In this document: piece after piece, positions 22,301-31,729 of the stretch
How the letters are laid out: each line of letters opens with the position of its first letter
Numbering within the stretch: the first letter of the stretch is position 1
From: Lindgomyces ingoldianus
Lineage: Eukaryota > Ascomycota > Dothideomycetes > Pleosporales > Lindgomycetaceae
NCBI RefSeq assembly: GCF_010093535.1
Contig: NW_022985198.1
Span: 715,218 to 779,217 of the forward strand
Direction: 5' to 3'
DNA length: 64,000 bases
The notes under the pieces: generated by a model
Database searches by the model: none
What the model saw: the letters and a program-made list of their open reading frames with translations, nothing else
Told to the model about the DNA's origin: nothing
Translations under genes and position numbers: made by a program

Positions 22301-24807
22301 TTTCATGGCTGTCTTCCACGTCCCCTTTTGCTCTTCTTTCAATCCTTTCTCTTTTAACGTAGCTGCGCGATCTTTGTTGAACCGCTTGCGGAAGTCAGTG
22401 TATATGTTACTTGTAAGTCCAGAAAGTGCATAGAGCGCTTTCAAATTTTCTTGGAATTCGAAGTCCTCGCCATGGTCTATATAAAATGTGTCAAGGTCGT
22501 ACGTAGTCTTCATTGGCTTTGAGAACCAATCTGCGGTTTAAATTAGCCGGTGGATCGGTAGAAAAGACAAAATCGGGCTAATGATACCATACCAGGATAA
22601 TTAGTCAAAAGCAATGGAGGGTATCGGTTTGGGATCTTATATGTACCAGCCTTTCCACCTTGTTTTACCTTCTCTTTTTCTATATCTGATGTGCGGAGCG
22701 CCGCAATTGCAGCATGAATGAATGCGAGAACCTCGGCATCTGGAATTGATATGTTATAAAGTGCTTGCTATGGCAAGGGATCTGATGGAGGGCGGCTAGC
22801 ATCCTCTCAATGAGCATTCCAATTTCTGTCGAGCCGGTTAAGTGCCCCTTTTCATTGTGATCATGCCATTTGATCCACGGCAACATGCTAAGGTGTTCAA
22901 GATGGCAACCCAATACTCTCCAACTATCCAAGTGATACGAAAACATGTTCAGAACTTACGAGGATGGAAGTACTCCCCCTTCTCTCCAATCGAACATAGC
23001 ATAAACTGAGGGGCCATTTGCTCAAGCAAGTGAACCTCCGTCGACTCTTTGCCTCCATGACTGAATGGTATTAATAGAATTTGTGTATGGACACGGTAGG
23101 TAACTCACTGGCTTAGCTTGATCGCTGTGCTGAGGCAAGGCCAATCCTCGCCATTGAGTTGGTTTTTCATCCATGTCACCAAGGCGCCTAGGTCGTATTA
23201 GTGCCGAACGTCGGTTGATCTCACAGGCTGTACCTTCGACATCCCAAAGTGCATCACCACCCAAGAAGTGCAAGATTTTGAAGCTGTCTTTTGGCGTTTT
23301 GTTCCCCGTTGGGGCAAGAATCAGACAAACAATCGAAGCAGAGTTTTTCGCCTTGGAGTCCTTTGCACCCCGAGGGTCATACCGTTGCCCTTTTTTGAGG
23401 GTTGAATCGACAACCTTCAGTCGTGGCCTGAATGTGAGCTTTGTATCTCCTGAAGCCGTGTTTATTGGAGTTACCACACGCTTTACCGATAACAGAGTAG
23501 GGGCACCTGCCAACGGCGTGTCTCCTATAACATACTGGTCACCCGCGACAACAAACATTCCTGGCCCATCATCGACATCCATCCCCCAGCCTTTGGGTCC
23601 AATTAAGTCTGCCGGATTTTGCAGCATTTTGGCTTTGGATTTGTCGGCGAAGTTGCCTTTCCGGAAGAGCTCTGCACCGAGGTACCTGATAGTGAAGGTT
23701 CAGCATTATATCCCCTCTTTAAAGTGCTAGGAGGCAATCAAAACGTACTGTTCCGCAGAATCATACAACTTTGCTACGAAGTTGAAACGCCACACCTTTT
23801 CTCGTTGCTTCGTGAAGCCAGGCTTGCCTTTATTGTTAATATAAGGCCATTCAAAGCCAAGATTATGAGTCAGCGGAACCCGTATTGCCACGGTATTAGG
23901 TTCGCTCTCCTTATAGGAATTGTCAACGTTGACTCGCAGCGTGGTTTTGAGGAGTGTGTAATCATTTTCTAAGGGTCCTAGGTCGACAGCCATATCATCT
24001 TCATCGGCTGGAGTTTTCTTTCGTCTCTTCACCTTCGGTTTGGAATCATCATCATCATCATCAGCGTTTTCCCTTTGATGAGGCCCTATGAGTCCGAGCT
24101 TTTGCTTGGTAGTCATGTATGGTACGTAGAACCTAGTCAAGACATCTCCAGGGCCGACCTTAAATGCAGGAGGAGTGTTCTGGAGGACTGGCACCGTAGG
24201 GAACGTACTAGTATACCTCAGATAGCGACATGGAATCGCGAGATTTGGTGATAGAGGGTAAATTAGGTCGCAGGCTTCCCTTTCGACAATGTTGAGGCTA
24301 TCGCTGACTTTCTTCACTTTGGCACTATTTGCCGCAAATAGCGTATCCACCGTCGCATCTGTGAAAGCCACGTCAAGCTTCTTCAAGATTGTTTTCTTGA
24401 ATAGAGTGTATGAATCACTCGTCAGCTTTTTATAAGTAGCGTCATTCCGAAGTTTCGTCGACAAGTCGTCGACCAGGAGATTGACGACTCCCTCCCAGTG
24501 ATCCACATCCCTACCGTTTATCAGTGCCATTAAGAAATTAGGAAGCCCTTCAAACATACCAATGTGTGATGACTATACTATCAAACTTCAGGTTCAAGTC
24601 CCCGGCAGGCAAAGTGTAGTCTTTCTCAATTTTTGCGATCACGTCTTTGATCGTCTTGATCTTTTCATTTGCACCTTTACCCCCGTCGATCAAAACGCAG
24701 CCCAGGATGGTTGGTTTTGGAGTCGTTCCTTCATTGACAAGCAAGTGGATCGCGGAATCGCCAGCGTTGATGTTGATATGCCAACTATGGACTTTCTTGG
24801 ACGACAT
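16384..24807 (-). CDS. Giant metallo-beta-lactamase-fold / DUF6603-like protein (~2,640 aa, 11 exons)
   Basis: Proposed exons (descending): 24807-24560, 24510-23749, 23685-23234, 23187-23109, 23060-22960, 22915-22593, 22530-19719, 19669-19327, 19277-18613, 18559-17064, 17015-16384. Introns are 44-63 nt with canonical ends, and all phases fit except within exon 6. The N-terminus resembles ComEC/Rec2-type metallo-beta-lactamases: GDSAIHLLV, CVLIDGG, then T81-H-W-D-V-D-H87, a metal-binding motif assembled across intron 1. The C-terminal third is glycine/aromatic-rich and strand-rich ([58 protein letters not shown]), which I associate with DUF6603. The start is the first ATG. An acidic-basic stretch (DDDDDD then KRRKK) lies near residue 270. 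Function is unknown; hydrolysis by the N-terminal domain is inferred. Exon 6 carries an apparent one-base frame problem near 22765. Confidence 0.8.
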
Positions 24808-25164
24808 CTTGGTGAACCCGTTGGCTTAGACTGGCTGCCTTGGGACGTGCAGAAGTCTTGATCAATACTCGTGGGTGGTGCTCATGCCTCTTAGAGCTGG
24901 AAAATGGAGCAAGTGTCTCCCACGGATAGCAATCATTTGATTGCGAACCGATTCAATCGTGAGTCCCGCAAGGGTTTGTTCAGGTCCTCCTTCCACCATC
25001 CAGCTTGGCAGCCCCTCCATCGCATTCAACCCTCGCTCTCCACAGAATTCAGGGAAACTCTACACGGCCGGTTCCTCATCGTTGCATACGCCACAGCTGA
25101 AACGAAACGCCTTTTTTCAATAAATCCGCTGCAGAACCATGGATGAAAAGCAATAAAGCACATC
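24808..25164. promoter_or_regulatory. Bidirectional 5' interval of the giant gene and a small gene
   Basis: These 357 bp separate two divergent starts (24807 minus, 25165 plus). No TATA element or specific site is recognised. The arrangement suggests shared regulation. Confidence 0.35.
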
Positions 25165-25587
25165 ATGAATCGGGGGTGGTACGATCAGCTCATGAAGAAA
25201 GGTAATGTGAGTGCAGGAAGGAAGTCAAATTAAAATGACCCAAGCTCCACGCTAACTTAGTTCTGATCAATAGGGACAGGGATAAACCTCACTCGCATGA
25301 TTGCACAGCTGAAAACAGACTGGACAAATCGTGTTTTCTCGGTTTGGGATCTTTTTCAGCAGCGCCACGAAAGAGCGCTGCGGAGAAGCTACATGGAACG
25401 TGCATGCAGACAGGAGCTTGCCGTGTGGCTGTCTGGTCTGGACCGAGAAGTTCGAGCTGAGCTATTCAAACATCCTGTGCCCTTTGATTCCATAAACACC
25501 ACCTGGTATTGTTTTGACCTACTAGCTTGCGAAGACTGGCTTGCATTCTGCTGGCTCCGCGTGACCTCTGTAGTGTACTCGGTGTAG
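25165..25587 (+). CDS. Small two-exon hypothetical protein (116 aa)
   Basis: Exons are 25165-25201 and 25274-25587. The 72-nt intron has donor GTAATG, a TTCTGATC branch-like site and acceptor AATAG. The phase is exact (1 base + 2 bases) and the joined frame runs from ATG to TAG without interruption. The protein begins MNRGWYDQLMKK and then has a long charged amphipathic helix (TDWTNRVFSVWDLFQQRHER, followed by ALRRSYMERACRQELAVWL). No family is recognised. It lies divergently 357 bp from the giant MBL/DUF6603-like gene, which may make it a functional companion. It is too short and too split for simple gene finding. Confidence 0.5.
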
Positions 25588-26010
25588 CTTCAGCTTGACA
25601 GACACCGTCTTTTTTTGTTCATTGCGGGTGGGCTCGAGGCTCCCATCTCCTTTCTCTAGTTATCGTCGGAGCTGTTTTCGAAAGCATAGCTTGAAACCTA
25701 CAACTGCACGTTGGAACGCCTGCATATTTGTGTGCACGGGGCCGCTATCTCCATATCGCTCTTATTCCTCGGTACCATTCCTCGATACCATTCCTCCGCC
25801 TCAAAGACGATAGCGACCTTCGAAGCACTAAATTCCAAATCTCAGAAGTGCACCCTGAGACCTCCTAAGCGGCAACTACACAACACACCTTCTCGCAACC
25901 TAAAACGGCTTCGCAACAGTCCTAGGATACCTTTCGTTTCTCCTTATAATAAAAACACCCTCAACATTCCAACTCTCCAATTTTCAAATTACCACTCAGC
26001 GCTCACAACA
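25588..26010. other. 5' region of the four-TM protein gene
   Basis: The frame of the downstream gene is open back to about 25711 but has no ATG before 26011, and its translation there is low-complexity and unlike a protein. I read it as promoter plus 5' UTR. The last 70 bp are CT-rich with CAACATTCCAAC-like runs typical of fungal leaders. Confidence 0.45.
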
Positions 26011-26925
26011 ATGACCCGCCACCACCATCCCTCCTTCGACCAGTCTCCCCGCCTAATACCGCGTCCACTTCCCCTCCGCATCTTCTCACTCCTCTCCCTC
26101 CTCCTCCCTCCCACCCTCTATTTAATCTCTATGTCCCTAACCCTGGCCACTCAATACACCCCCAACTACTCCCTCACTTCCCTCCAAAACTCTACCGGCT
26201 TACCTTCCGGCATCGTCCTCTCTTCCTCGCCATTCTACGTCTGCGATAGACTACCTTCCGAAGGGATCGACTCCACAGCAGCCGGAGATTTTGTGTGGGG
26301 GTGTAGGAGAGAGAGTTTGTTAGGTAAGGGCGGGATGGGAAGGTGTTTTGCGAGGTTTAAACCGGGATTGGATGATCGGCAGATTTGCCAAAAAGTGGTA
26401 GGGAGTGCGCGGTTGTATGTTGCGGGGTGCGTAGTGGTTGGGATAACTGTGTTAGGGGGTGTTGGGGTTGCGGCGATGGGGTTCAAGAGAGCTTGGGCGT
26501 TGGAGGAGACGGTGGGAGGCTATGAGTATGTGGCGGTTGAGGAGCAGAAGGCTGAAGGTGGGGATGGAGAGCAGGGTGATGTTGGTACTGCGGTGACTTT
26601 AGAAACTCATAACCACGCCCACTCTCGGCCACGGGATCGGAGAGTATACACGCCATATTCTACAAAGAATATTTGGACTAGCATACTATTTACTTCGACT
26701 ACTCTACTCGCGATTCTGGCAACGGGGTGTTTAATATTCGCGCAGATACTAGGTGTGCAGAGTCTGGTCAATGAGCAGCATCCCACGGCTGGCGAGACTC
26801 CAGGAGACTTCGCAATTGGACGTTGGTATATGGGGACGCCAGCGCTAGTGTGGAGTACGGTAGCTTGGTTGAGTGCCGGGATCGGGGTGTTTGTAGGGGT
26901 TGCAGGGAGGGTTGGTGGCTGGTAG
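26011..26925 (+). CDS. Four-TM membrane protein, unknown family
   Basis: This is a 304-residue protein starting at the first in-frame ATG (acaacaATGac). Four hydrophobic segments are visible: about 23-45 (FSLLSLLLPPTLYLISMSL), 130-153 (YVAGCVVVGITVLGGVGVAA), 215-243 (ILFTSTTLLAILATGCLIFA) and 275-300 (TPALVWSTVAWLSAGIGVFV). The loop between TM1 and TM2 holds several cysteines (FYVCDRLP, WGCRRE, GRCFARF, ICQKV), giving a SUR7/claudin-like layout, though I see no diagnostic family motif. A cytosolic loop with Glu/Lys and His-rich stretches separates TM2 and TM3. It sits between giant genes and may be unrelated to them. Confidence 0.7.
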   Translation: MTRHHHPSFDQSPRLIPRPLPLRIFSLLSLLLPPTLYLISMSLTLATQYTPNYSLTSLQNSTGLPSGIVLSSSPFYVCDRLPSEGIDSTAAGDFVWGCRRESLLGKGGMGRCFARFKPGLDDRQICQKVVGSARLYVAGCVVVGITVLGGVGVAAMGFKRAWALEETVGGYEYVAVEEQKAEGGDGEQGDVGTAVTLETHNHAHSRPRDRRVYTPYSTKNIWTSILFTSTTLLAILATGCLIFAQILGVQSLVNEQHPTAGETPGDFAIGRWYMGTPALVWSTVAWLSAGIGVFVGVAGRVGGW

Positions 26926-27061
26926 AATATATTGTGCTTTTGAGACTAGAGTAGTGTACGTGTAGTAATGCTTATCAGTACAGCTGAAACGGAAACTTGA
27001 TGCTGAAAAAAATTAATATACTAAATTTACTAAGAACAAGATCGTTTGCTGCTCAATGAAA

Positions 27062-30000
27062 TTACTTGGGACCCTCAGGCCTCCACCCACTTGCAAACCC
27101 AACTTTTCTCTGCACCTTCCAGCTCCAACTCGCGCGCCCTTGATCCACCCACGTCTTCCCGTCGGGCAGCAAAAACCCATAAACCTCACTAACTCTCACC
27201 TCCACTGGCCCCGTCGGTGGTTTCACCTCACCTATTTGCACCTTCTCCCCAACCCCTGGGACATCAAATCCTGCGATATCAACCTCCATAAGCTTAAAAG
27301 ACAAGTTACGGTTCCACTCCACTGGTGTCGACATCTTCGTCGAGCGCGGGATAACTCTCACAACCATATACTCAGCTCCAGGGTCAAGGTGAATGACCCA
27401 GCGCTGATTATCCAGCATTCTTCCTTGCAGGCCCGCTGACGCGTTATCCGGGACTAGACCTAGGCCTTGGATATCGGCGTCGCCTTTTCTCCTGGCGGGA
27501 TCGCCGACTGGGATTTTAAATTGCACTTCCCGTAGCCAGAGACTCTTTTTGATCTTCTTCCCGTTTTCGATGACTTCGATTTGGTTGGTTGCAATGGGGT
27601 TGATGTTGATGCTAAAGATGAGGTCGGGGACGAAAGGGGCATCGACGAAGACATAGGAGTTGGAAGACGGTAGGGCGGGGAGTGGGGCAATATATTTGGA
27701 GGTTGCGGGGAAAATAGCGTACTTGAAGGAGCGGTCATGGGCGATGGCGTTGACGTTTGCGGGTGGTGGAGCTGTGGCAGCAGGTCCTGCTACAGTAGCT
27801 TTGGTGGTGATGGGTACGCTGCCCATGAGAGGTGCGAGGCGGGTAAGATGGGCTGGAGTGGTTGGATGAGCGAGGGCATTTGCTCGCAAAGACGAGGATG
27901 GCGAGACATTGGACGGGTTTTGGGGTACTTTTTGGAGCGGATCCCTGGACACATTGTCCAACAGGGATGACTTGGAGGCTAGAGTTGTCTTTATGCTTTG
28001 GATCTTTTTGCTGACGACATTGATTGAAGCCAGAGTTGGTTTAACACGAAGTGAATATGGTTCTTGAAGCGTCTTGCGTTTCTTGTCGTAGTTTAGCCCC
28101 TTGATCTCAAGATACTTCATAGTGTCATTGAGGATCAACCCGGTCATCGCACTTGAAAGCTTATGCAGCCTCCCGTCTCCATCGGGGCCCCATTCAGCAG
28201 GCATTCCTTTGGTGTAGACGCCATTCTCCCCAAGAAGGTATTTCTCTAGGGTCGGAAGGTCTAGACATCGCGTAGTCCAGTCATACAAAGGTTCAGTAGT
28301 AATGTCTTCATCCGCTTCAACATGCCCAGGGGTATCCGAATGGATAGGTGGCACATAGCCTGGACGAAAAAGCTTATGGGGATCCCCAAACTCATGGAAA
28401 AAGCCACCTTGAGTGGATCGATACAATTTCCGGAAGAGGAACTCGATAGAGTTGTGATCGAGAGCATCTCCTGCGCTAAAACGTTGCTGGTGGGGAGGCT
28501 GAGAGAGCTTGATTGTGACGATGTCTTCTGGGGCACGGTCAAGCAGCACCATCAATATATCTTTTCCAAGGTGCTTCTGAAGGAGAATTGGTAGCCGCCC
28601 ATTTTGAGTTTTGTCCTCTGGGGCATCCGGGTATGGAATGTCAACAGTTAAATCCTGGAAAATTGCTACGACGGCAGAGCGAAGGAAAAACCCATACCTA
28701 GGGACTTGAGGGTAGTGTAAAGGCTGGTCATTGTTGTTGGTGTATTTGGTAGAGAAGAATTTATTTAGCTGATTCTTGATAGCGTCGCGTATATGATCGT
28801 CGTCCCGTGCCATATGGTTTGCAACGCTGAGAGCACCGTCAATGAAGCAGTCCATCCAATTGGTATCGATCTGGAAAAATCGAATGCTCTCGGGTGGTAG
28901 AAACGAGCTATCACCGATGTAGTAATGCGTCGGGAGTCCACTCAGGAAGAGCCGATCCATAATCCACGAATGAACATACGCCCAGTCAGTAGAGGCGGCC
29001 AGAGCCAGCTCGTCAAAGATCACATCTTCCGTTCCAGCGATGGCTGATATACTGACCATCTGGCGGTGTACACCGGAAATAAATGCATTTTTAACGTTGG
29101 TGTTGGAAGGGAGTTTCGCGGAAGCCTTTGTTTCTTCAGGAATAGGTGTCGTGTGCGACCACCGTTGTCTGAGATCAGGAGTGGCAGCAGCTCCGCTTGG
29201 TGTGTTCGATACTTCGTTCAACATAGATGCTGAGTTTTGAAGGTCATTGAAGACTGCCAGTTTCCCTTTCATGCCAAAGATCATACTCGCAGCCATAACT
29301 TGCGACTCTTTCACTCCCGCTTTATGAGCCATAGATCGGACCCGCAATAAGGCTGCAACAAATCCTAGATCAGAAGTTGCCAGGAGTTTCCCAATTTGCC
29401 AGGCAGAACTATAAGAAATATCCATCATCCCAAGGTTTCGGTCAAAAATTTGGTAATCTTGGCCGAAATTGGACCCATACGGCCATTTGGGTTGCAGTTG
29501 GGCGGGTGATGTGGGTATCAACGGACCTCTATTAAACGCAACAGTTTCTTCGCCAGACGCAGTCCGATGCCGGACAAGACTGTACCCGTTTGACAGTCGC
29601 TCAAGCATTGCCGATTGCAACTCTGTGACCTTTTCCTGCTTCAAAGAGCCGGTTCCTTTAGCCGCAATCGCTGCTTTGACTCGCATTTGGGTCAGTACGT
29701 TCTCGGGACACCGCAAAAGGTTGTTTGCGACCTGTTCTTTCGTATCTTGCATTGATTCACCGATGTCTCTCATGGCGTCGACAAAGTTGACGGTAAGGGG
29801 TGGCTGACATAGGTAATTCCAGCGATAGAGGGAGACGAATGCCACGAGTTCGTCGTCTTTCATGGCGTCGACCCCAGTCATTTGGTCAATGTATTCAAGG
29901 GATATTAGATGAACCACCTGAGGACGCGGAGGGGTATTTTGGGCAATGTCTGTTGGCCCAGTTCGTTTAGAATGCAGGATCGAGAATAACCCGGTTTCGC

Positions 30001-31006
30001 CATCCTCGACGCTGGCTTGGGCCATGCCTTGAGTGTTCACATTCCGTACGTGGGAGAGGAAACGAAAAGGGGTGACGTCCGGTAATTTACTTGCATTCAA
30101 AGGGAATAACTGTCTGAACAGTTTTCCGGAGAGGAAAATTACCTCAACTGGGGTGTCCAGACTAGATATCTCAGAGTAGTCTGGGTCCTTTTCGAATGGT
30201 GGAATCCGAAGTTTGGTAAATTTCTTTGGATCAAGGGTTGGCCTTGCATCTGGCGTATTCGGTGAAGGGTTTGGAGGCGAGTTTGTCTCAGGGGTTGGGG
30301 TGACTGGCGGAGGGGATCGAGTTTTAAGAGCAAGATACTCCGCTACCGTCATTGAGATAGTGAAGGTTGAAGACTGCTTGATCTCAACCAGTTTCCCATC
30401 GCCACCAATCTTCTGGTAGATCGCATAGTCTCCATTGAGTTGTTCTGGAGTTAGCCGTAATTCCTGCGTTTCTGGTGTGGTTCCGCTGCAATCGAATGGG
30501 AAGACGGCAAGCCAGGGTATCGCGTCCTCTTTAGGGTCAGAACTTGTTTCTGAAATGCCAGGCGTGCTACGCTCCCATGGGAGATGTGCGTCACTAAATA
30601 CGATGTGAGGTAACACATTTGGCTGATCAGCATGTCCTTGTGGTGGATATGTGCTGTGGATATCCTTCAGGTCTATTGCAAACCGTGGAGCAACAACTTC
30701 GAAGGTTTGAATTGCGGTGGCCTCGCCCTTTAGGCCAAGTGGGAGGGCCTGGTGGGATATAATGGGCAGGTTGGTCTCCTTGTCTTTCTCATTGTACGTG
30801 ATGTCGATGTCTTGGTTGACTTCGATAGAGTAAGTTCCTGCTTCCAGGGATGGCTTGAAGAATGAATGAAGTTGCATGTCTCCGAGGGCGGGTAGCGGAA
30901 GGGTGTCCCGATCATCGCTCGTTCCTGCTGTTGCTGCCCCATCTTTTTCGACTTGTTTCCTCAAGTTCTTGAGTATCAAGTTTCGTGGTGAAACCACACT
31001 CGCCAT
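27062..31006 (-). CDS. Giant intronless protein, unknown family (1,314 aa)
   Basis: A single open frame of 1,314 codons begins at ATG 31006. The frame stays open to about 31093 upstream, but only via a GTG. There is no signal peptide and no TM segment. Features include a proline/threonine-rich linker near residue 260 (SPPPVTPTPETNSPPNPSPN), a helical middle part with TNWMDCFIDGALSVANHMAR, a second P/A-rich linker near 1,080, and a strand-rich C-terminus (SININPIATNQIEVIENG and WVIHLDPGAEYMVVRVIP). I recognise no named domain. The layout around the central block reminds me of large uncharacterised bacterial proteins, which is recollection, not a search. It ends 136 bp from the four-TM gene and is divergent from the giant gene at 31730. 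A 4-kb fungal gene without introns is unusual next to its intron-rich neighbours. Confidence 0.75.
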   Translation of the reverse strand: MASVVSPRNLILKNLRKQVEKDGAATAGTSDDRDTLPLPALGDMQLHSFFKPSLEAGTYSIEVNQDIDITYNEKDKETNLPIISHQALPLGLKGEATAIQTFEVVAPRFAIDLKDIHSTYPPQGHADQPNVLPHIVFSDAHLPWERSTPGISETSSDPKEDAIPWLAVFPFDCSGTTPETQELRLTPEQLNGDYAIYQKIGGDGKLVEIKQSSTFTISMTVAEYLALKTRSPPPVTPTPETNSPPNPSPNTPDARPTLDPKKFTKLRIPPFEKDPDYSEISSLDTPVEVIFLSGKLFRQLFPLNASKLPDVTPFRFLSHVRNVNTQGMAQASVEDGETGLFSILHSKRTGPTDIAQNTPPRPQVVHLISLEYIDQMTGVDAMKDDELVAFVSLYRWNYLCQPPLTVNFVDAMRDIGESMQDTKEQVANNLLRCPENVLTQMRVKAAIAAKGTGSLKQEKVTELQSAMLERLSNGYSLVRHRTASGEETVAFNRGPLIPTSPAQLQPKWPYGSNFGQDYQIFDRNLGMMDISYSSAWQIGKLLATSDLGFVAALLRVRSMAHKAGVKESQVMAASMIFGMKGKLAVFNDLQNSASMLNEVSNTPSGAAATPDLRQRWSHTTPIPEETKASAKLPSNTNVKNAFISGVHRQMVSISAIAGTEDVIFDELALAASTDWAYVHSWIMDRLFLSGLPTHYYIGDSSFLPPESIRFFQIDTNWMDCFIDGALSVANHMARDDDHIRDAIKNQLNKFFSTKYTNNNDQPLHYPQVPRYGFFLRSAVVAIFQDLTVDIPYPDAPEDKTQNGRLPILLQKHLGKDILMVLLDRAPEDIVTIKLSQPPHQQRFSAGDALDHNSIEFLFRKLYRSTQGGFFHEFGDPHKLFRPGYVPPIHSDTPGHVEADEDITTEPLYDWTTRCLDLPTLEKYLLGENGVYTKGMPAEWGPDGDGRLHKLSSAMTGLILNDTMKYLEIKGLNYDKKRKTLQEPYSLRVKPTLASINVVSKKIQSIKTTLASKSSLLDNVSRDPLQKVPQNPSNVSPSSSLRANALAHPTTPAHLTRLAPLMGSVPITTKATVAGPAATAPPPANVNAIAHDRSFKYAIFPATSKYIAPLPALPSSNSYVFVDAPFVPDLIFSININPIATNQIEVIENGKKIKKSLWLREVQFKIPVGDPARRKGDADIQGLGLVPDNASAGLQGRMLDNQRWVIHLDPGAEYMVVRVIPRSTKMSTPVEWNRNLSFKLMEVDIAGFDVPGVGEKVQIGEVKPPTGPVEVRVSEVYGFLLPDGKTWVDQGRASWSWKVQRKVGFASGWRPEGPK

Positions 31007-31729
31007 CTTGCTCTTCGATTCGAAGTCCGACTTCCCAGGGCTCCTTCGGGTCAATTGTTCTTGCGAAGGGGCACGAGATGAAGTCCCATTCACATCCTCG
31101 CTTTTCTCATACTAGACGCTTGGGGTTGAGTGCATGCACCAAGACCTATCAGCCGCTCTTTTGATCACTTAGAGTGTCCTCTAATTCCGCGATCATAGCA
31201 AAAAGCAGTGTCCAGTTTGGACTAGGAATACGAAACACCGGTGGTGCCTTCCATGGTCCAAATGACCAGCGATGCAGGCAGCTGAAATTTATGCTGCATG
31301 TCGGTAGCTTTGAGTGATGATCATGCATTTTGGACGATGGGGATTGGGCGGGACGGAGGTGCAGGATGGAAATATGTGGCTTGCGTTGAGCTATCGATAA
31401 ATGCTCGGCTCTAGTTGCCGCAATACCCTTGACCCCCGCCGACACACCCCAGTCTGGCATCCACCCAGCTCCTGGGCAACATCTCAGCGCCGCATCGGTA
31501 GTTCTACGGCTGGCATAACACCAATCATGGATGTCTTGCGTGAAAATGCAACCCTGGGACGAGCTGCCATCGACACTGGAGGCTGGCCCAAGCTCCCATC
31601 GAGCTCTGCTCCCCTGCTCTCCCTTCGCGGGGGAAGTGGGCTTTTTGCTATTGTCGAGTAACTAACTCTTCGGGCCTCAGAGCTCTTGTTTCTTAAATCT
31701 CTGTGACATTTGATCATATTGCATAAGCA
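31007..31729. promoter_or_regulatory. Bidirectional promoter interval between two giant genes
   Basis: 723 bp separate the divergent starts at 31006 (minus) and 31730 (plus). Frames within it (for example 31149-31460) have no supporting features. The interval should contain the promoters of both genes and points to co-expression. Confidence 0.45.

Noticed and set aside
25711..26010. N-terminal extension of the four-TM protein
   Set aside because: It begins only with TTG and the translated sequence is unlike a protein; the ATG at 26011 has leader-like sequence before it.
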